Shown here one piece after another: positions 61,344 to 64,000 of a stretch of 64,000 nucleotides of DNA. How positions within the stretch are numbered: the stretch's first letter is position 1; every line of letters starts with the position of its first letter. This DNA comes from Dermatophagoides farinae (taxonomy: Eukaryota > Arthropoda > Arachnida > Sarcoptiformes > Pyroglyphidae): assembly GCF_024713945.1 (NCBI RefSeq), contig NC_134679.1:625001-689000 (forward strand). The letters are read 5' to 3'. Under the pieces are notes generated by a model. The model ran no database searches. It was given only the letters and a program-made list of their open reading frames with translations, and was not told where the DNA came from. The position numbers and the translations under genes are program-made.

Positions 61344-64000
61344 AACAATGACAACGGAAAAACTTTCTCGCTCAATCTCTCTGGATACAAAATACAATGG
61401 CCAATATACATTTACATGCATATTTAATCTTTTTCATCATTGAAAAAATATTGTCTTTTTTTTCTTTCTTTCTTTTTACTCATTTATTCATTTTTTAATC
61501 CAATGTCTTTTTAACAAAAAAAAAAAAAAAAAAAACAAAAAAACCAATTTGATGATTTGATGAATTTGAATTCAATGTGAATAAAAATAAAGCAAAAACA
61601 AAAATTTATCCGATTTTCGTATTTTTATTTGACAGGAAAAAAAATGCCAAAAACCAATCGTAAATAAATTGTTTCAAAAGTCAAAAAAAAAAAAACACGA
61701 AAAAATTCACAGTCAATGTCCAATATATTTATATTTAGTAACAATAATGGCAAATAGAGATATCGAGTTTCTAAACATTTCCATGTGTTTTGACCATTTA
61801 AATGATCATAATGAAAAAAACTAATTCACTACCGATCCATATAACTAGCTAAAATACATAGATAAGGAAAACGGGAGCCAATTAATTGAAAATGGCGAAA
61901 ATTGTGATTAACAAACACGTTCTGATATGATTATGATGATGATGAATATTGATGATCGTCGATGTGAAATTTTTAGTAATGTTGTGCAATTTTTTTTTTG
62001 GAACAACAACAATTATAACATCACACATTAGCATCATCAACATTAAATTGGATCGAGAGATTAAAGAAATTAATTTAATCAATTTAGCAATTTTTGATGC
62101 CATTTTTGGGCGAATTTATTCTTTTTTTTTTGTTTGTCATGTCGAAATCATATTTCCAAACCGACAGATGGCGTATACCGAACGTTTAAACAAGTCAATG
62201 CCAAATCATCGATCATCATCATCAAATTTCTTTGGCCAGTTTTTTTTGTTTTGTTTTGTATATTTCCATAAAATAGCCATTTGTTTATTTATTAGTGTGT
62301 GTGTGTGTGTGTGTGTTAAGAACACAACACAAAAACGAAGAAATATTCAGGAAATTGACCATCATCAATCGTCGTGTGGCAAAAAAAAACGAAACGAAAC
62401 GAAACAAAATAATATGATTTCAAAGCTAATCACAAATGAACAAACAAACCAAACCAAAGTTTAAAATACAAATACACAAGTATATTTTGTAATCATTGAA
62501 TGATGATGAAGATGATGATCATCATAATCATCATCATCATTGTTGAATATAATTTTTCTACATTTATTCAAGGATTCTTATTATGGTGTGTGAAAAAAAA
62601 ATTAATAAAAAAAAAAACAAAACAAAAAACAATTATAATGTAACAAACAAAAACAGGAAAAGAGATGGAATAATGAAAAAAAAAATTTCAAAAAAAAAAA
62701 AAACAAAAAACAAAACAAAACACAATAGCAATCAAAACACTTTATTTAATAAATAAATATAATCAAAAATGGTCATCATCATGGATCTCGTGTTTATTAT
62801 TATCATGATGATGATGATGATGAGGTAAATGATACATGAAAATGATGATGATGATAATTATATCCTGCCACAGCAATATATATTATCCATACTTGACCTC
62901 AATTCTGGTACATCTTTTGTTTTTACATTCTTTCAAGGTATTTTTTTTTTGTTTAATGCCGGTGTTTATTTTTCCAATATTTTTTTCAACGAAATTCCAT
63001 TAATTTTTCTTTTCATTAAAATATCATCTGTTTGATCAAAAATCATCATTGTCATTTGAAATGCGTGATCGTTTTGTTAATTGGGTCATAAATCATCATC
63101 ATCATCATCATTTTTTTCCATTGGGAGTGGAAATTATTTTACCAGAGAAAAGAAAAAACGAAATTCCTCTATTATTATGCAATAATAACCTAACACAACT
63201 ACTGATGTTGTTGACCTGGAAAAAAAATTAATTACACAAACATCTATTATTACTATGTGATGATGATGGAATAATTTTCATATTTTGAAACAAACAAATG
63301 TTCAAATTATGAGTCTAGTGATCATGTTGAATGCATGAATGGATGATGATTGTGCTTAGTCTAGATTATTTTTAAGTGTGAACGTAATGACATTATTGTC
63401 TCACGAGTACAATAATCATCATCATCATCATCATGATGGTGATAATTGTTTTCATTCTCTTAATGAAGTTTTTTTTTATGTTGCGTGAAAAGAAGAAACG
63501 AAATTCGTTTTTTTAAAATGATGATGATGATGATGATGATGTGCACCAAAAACACCGAAACACATTTTGCTTATTTCAACTTTGTTTTCGTTGAAATTTA
63601 ATTATCAATCACCAATTGTCATCATCATCATCATAATGATCATCATGTCGATGATGATCATTATGTTGTCATTAAAGTTTAAAAAATTTGATTCATTTTA
63701 ATTAAAATTTAATAATCAAAATCAGGAAACGTTCTCACACATGCACACACATTCTACTTTGGTTTTGGTATTTTTTTTTTTTGGTCATGAGAACAAATTC
63801 CAATCATCATCGTTCGAATCAATTAATCGATAAATCTCTCTTCTGAATTCGATTAATTGAATTTTGACAATTTATGGTGTTTGAGAAACAATGATGGAGA
63901 TCTCCAATTGTCACAAACAATTGATTTGTGGTATTTAAGCAAACTGTTTGCAATAAGTTTCAAGGATTTTCTGTTCATCATCATCATCATCGTCATCAAA
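61344..64000. other. non-coding right end of the window
   Basis: Holds the orphan gene 3' UTR with AATAAA at 61580-61585. After that come (GT)n near 62296-62316, repeated (ATC)n and (GAT)n blocks (for example near 62805-62824, 63416-63434 and 63519-63542) and poly-A/T runs. The frame at 61949-62464 is built from such tracts and is not credible. A TATTTAAG near 63933 could be a TATA box of a gene beyond the edge; weak. Confidence 0.55.

Noticed and set aside
61949-62464. 171-codon plus-strand frame
   Set aside because: Composed of poly-Phe, Cys-Val and Lys/Asn stretches from T-runs, (GT)n and A-rich DNA.
1-64000. CRISPR arrays, insertion sequences or bacterial operons
   Set aside because: Repeats are eukaryotic microsatellites without unique spacers, genes have spliceosomal introns and poly(A) signals, and no transposase was seen.

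Overview
This is an AT-rich nuclear window from a eukaryote. It has short spliceosomal GT-AG introns (mostly 54-124 nt), the standard code, poly(A) signals, and dense CAA, ATC/GAT, AC and GA microsatellites. Gene content is animal: STI1/Hop, TMEM70, MARF1, a KY/Hillarin-type protein, DHHC palmitoyltransferase, ionotropic-glutamate-receptor (iGluR) ligand-binding domains and sorbitol dehydrogenase. Base composition, intron size and repeat style resemble an acariform (astigmatid) mite such as a dust mite. That assignment is inference; no species can be named from the sequence alone.

Layout. 1-20288: about 20 kb with no convincing gene, only microsatellites, two clean hairpins and a few weak exon candidates. 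20289-29056: compact block of four genes: short STI1 (+), TMEM70 (+), MARF1 (-, convergent with TMEM70) and a KY-family pseudo-transglutaminase (-). 29057-31087: non-coding. 31088-32321: secreted proline/threonine-rich protein (-) with an apparent frameshift beside a 24-bp coding repeat; divergent from a DHHC palmitoyltransferase (+, 33234-34498). 35392-38960: first pore-less iGluR-like gene (-). 38961-50944: second desert. 50945-52857: second pore-less iGluR-like gene (-). 55493-56756 and 57686-58970: tandem sorbitol dehydrogenase genes (+). 61032-61343: small orphan gene (+) behind a TATA box. The rest is non-coding.

The most unusual content is the pair of iGluR-like genes. Each encodes a signal peptide and an S1-S2 ligand-binding clamshell with the TM1-pore-TM3 block missing inside one uninterrupted exon, so the channel cannot simply lie in an unseen exon. 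Both keep the S1 arginine and the S2 cysteine pair, they share two intron positions, and one ends in a GPI-signal-like tail. They look like a family of secreted or membrane-anchored ligand-binding proteins derived from receptors. Second is the KY-family protein, whose Cys and His of the transglutaminase triad are both Ser. Third is an STI1 that lacks the TPR1-DP1 half.

The genes do not form one pathway. STI1 (Hsp90 co-chaperone), TMEM70 (mitochondrial ATP synthase assembly) and MARF1 (RNA decay) are housekeeping or regulatory. The two SORD copies act in the polyol pathway. The receptor-like, secreted and acylation genes act at or outside the membrane.
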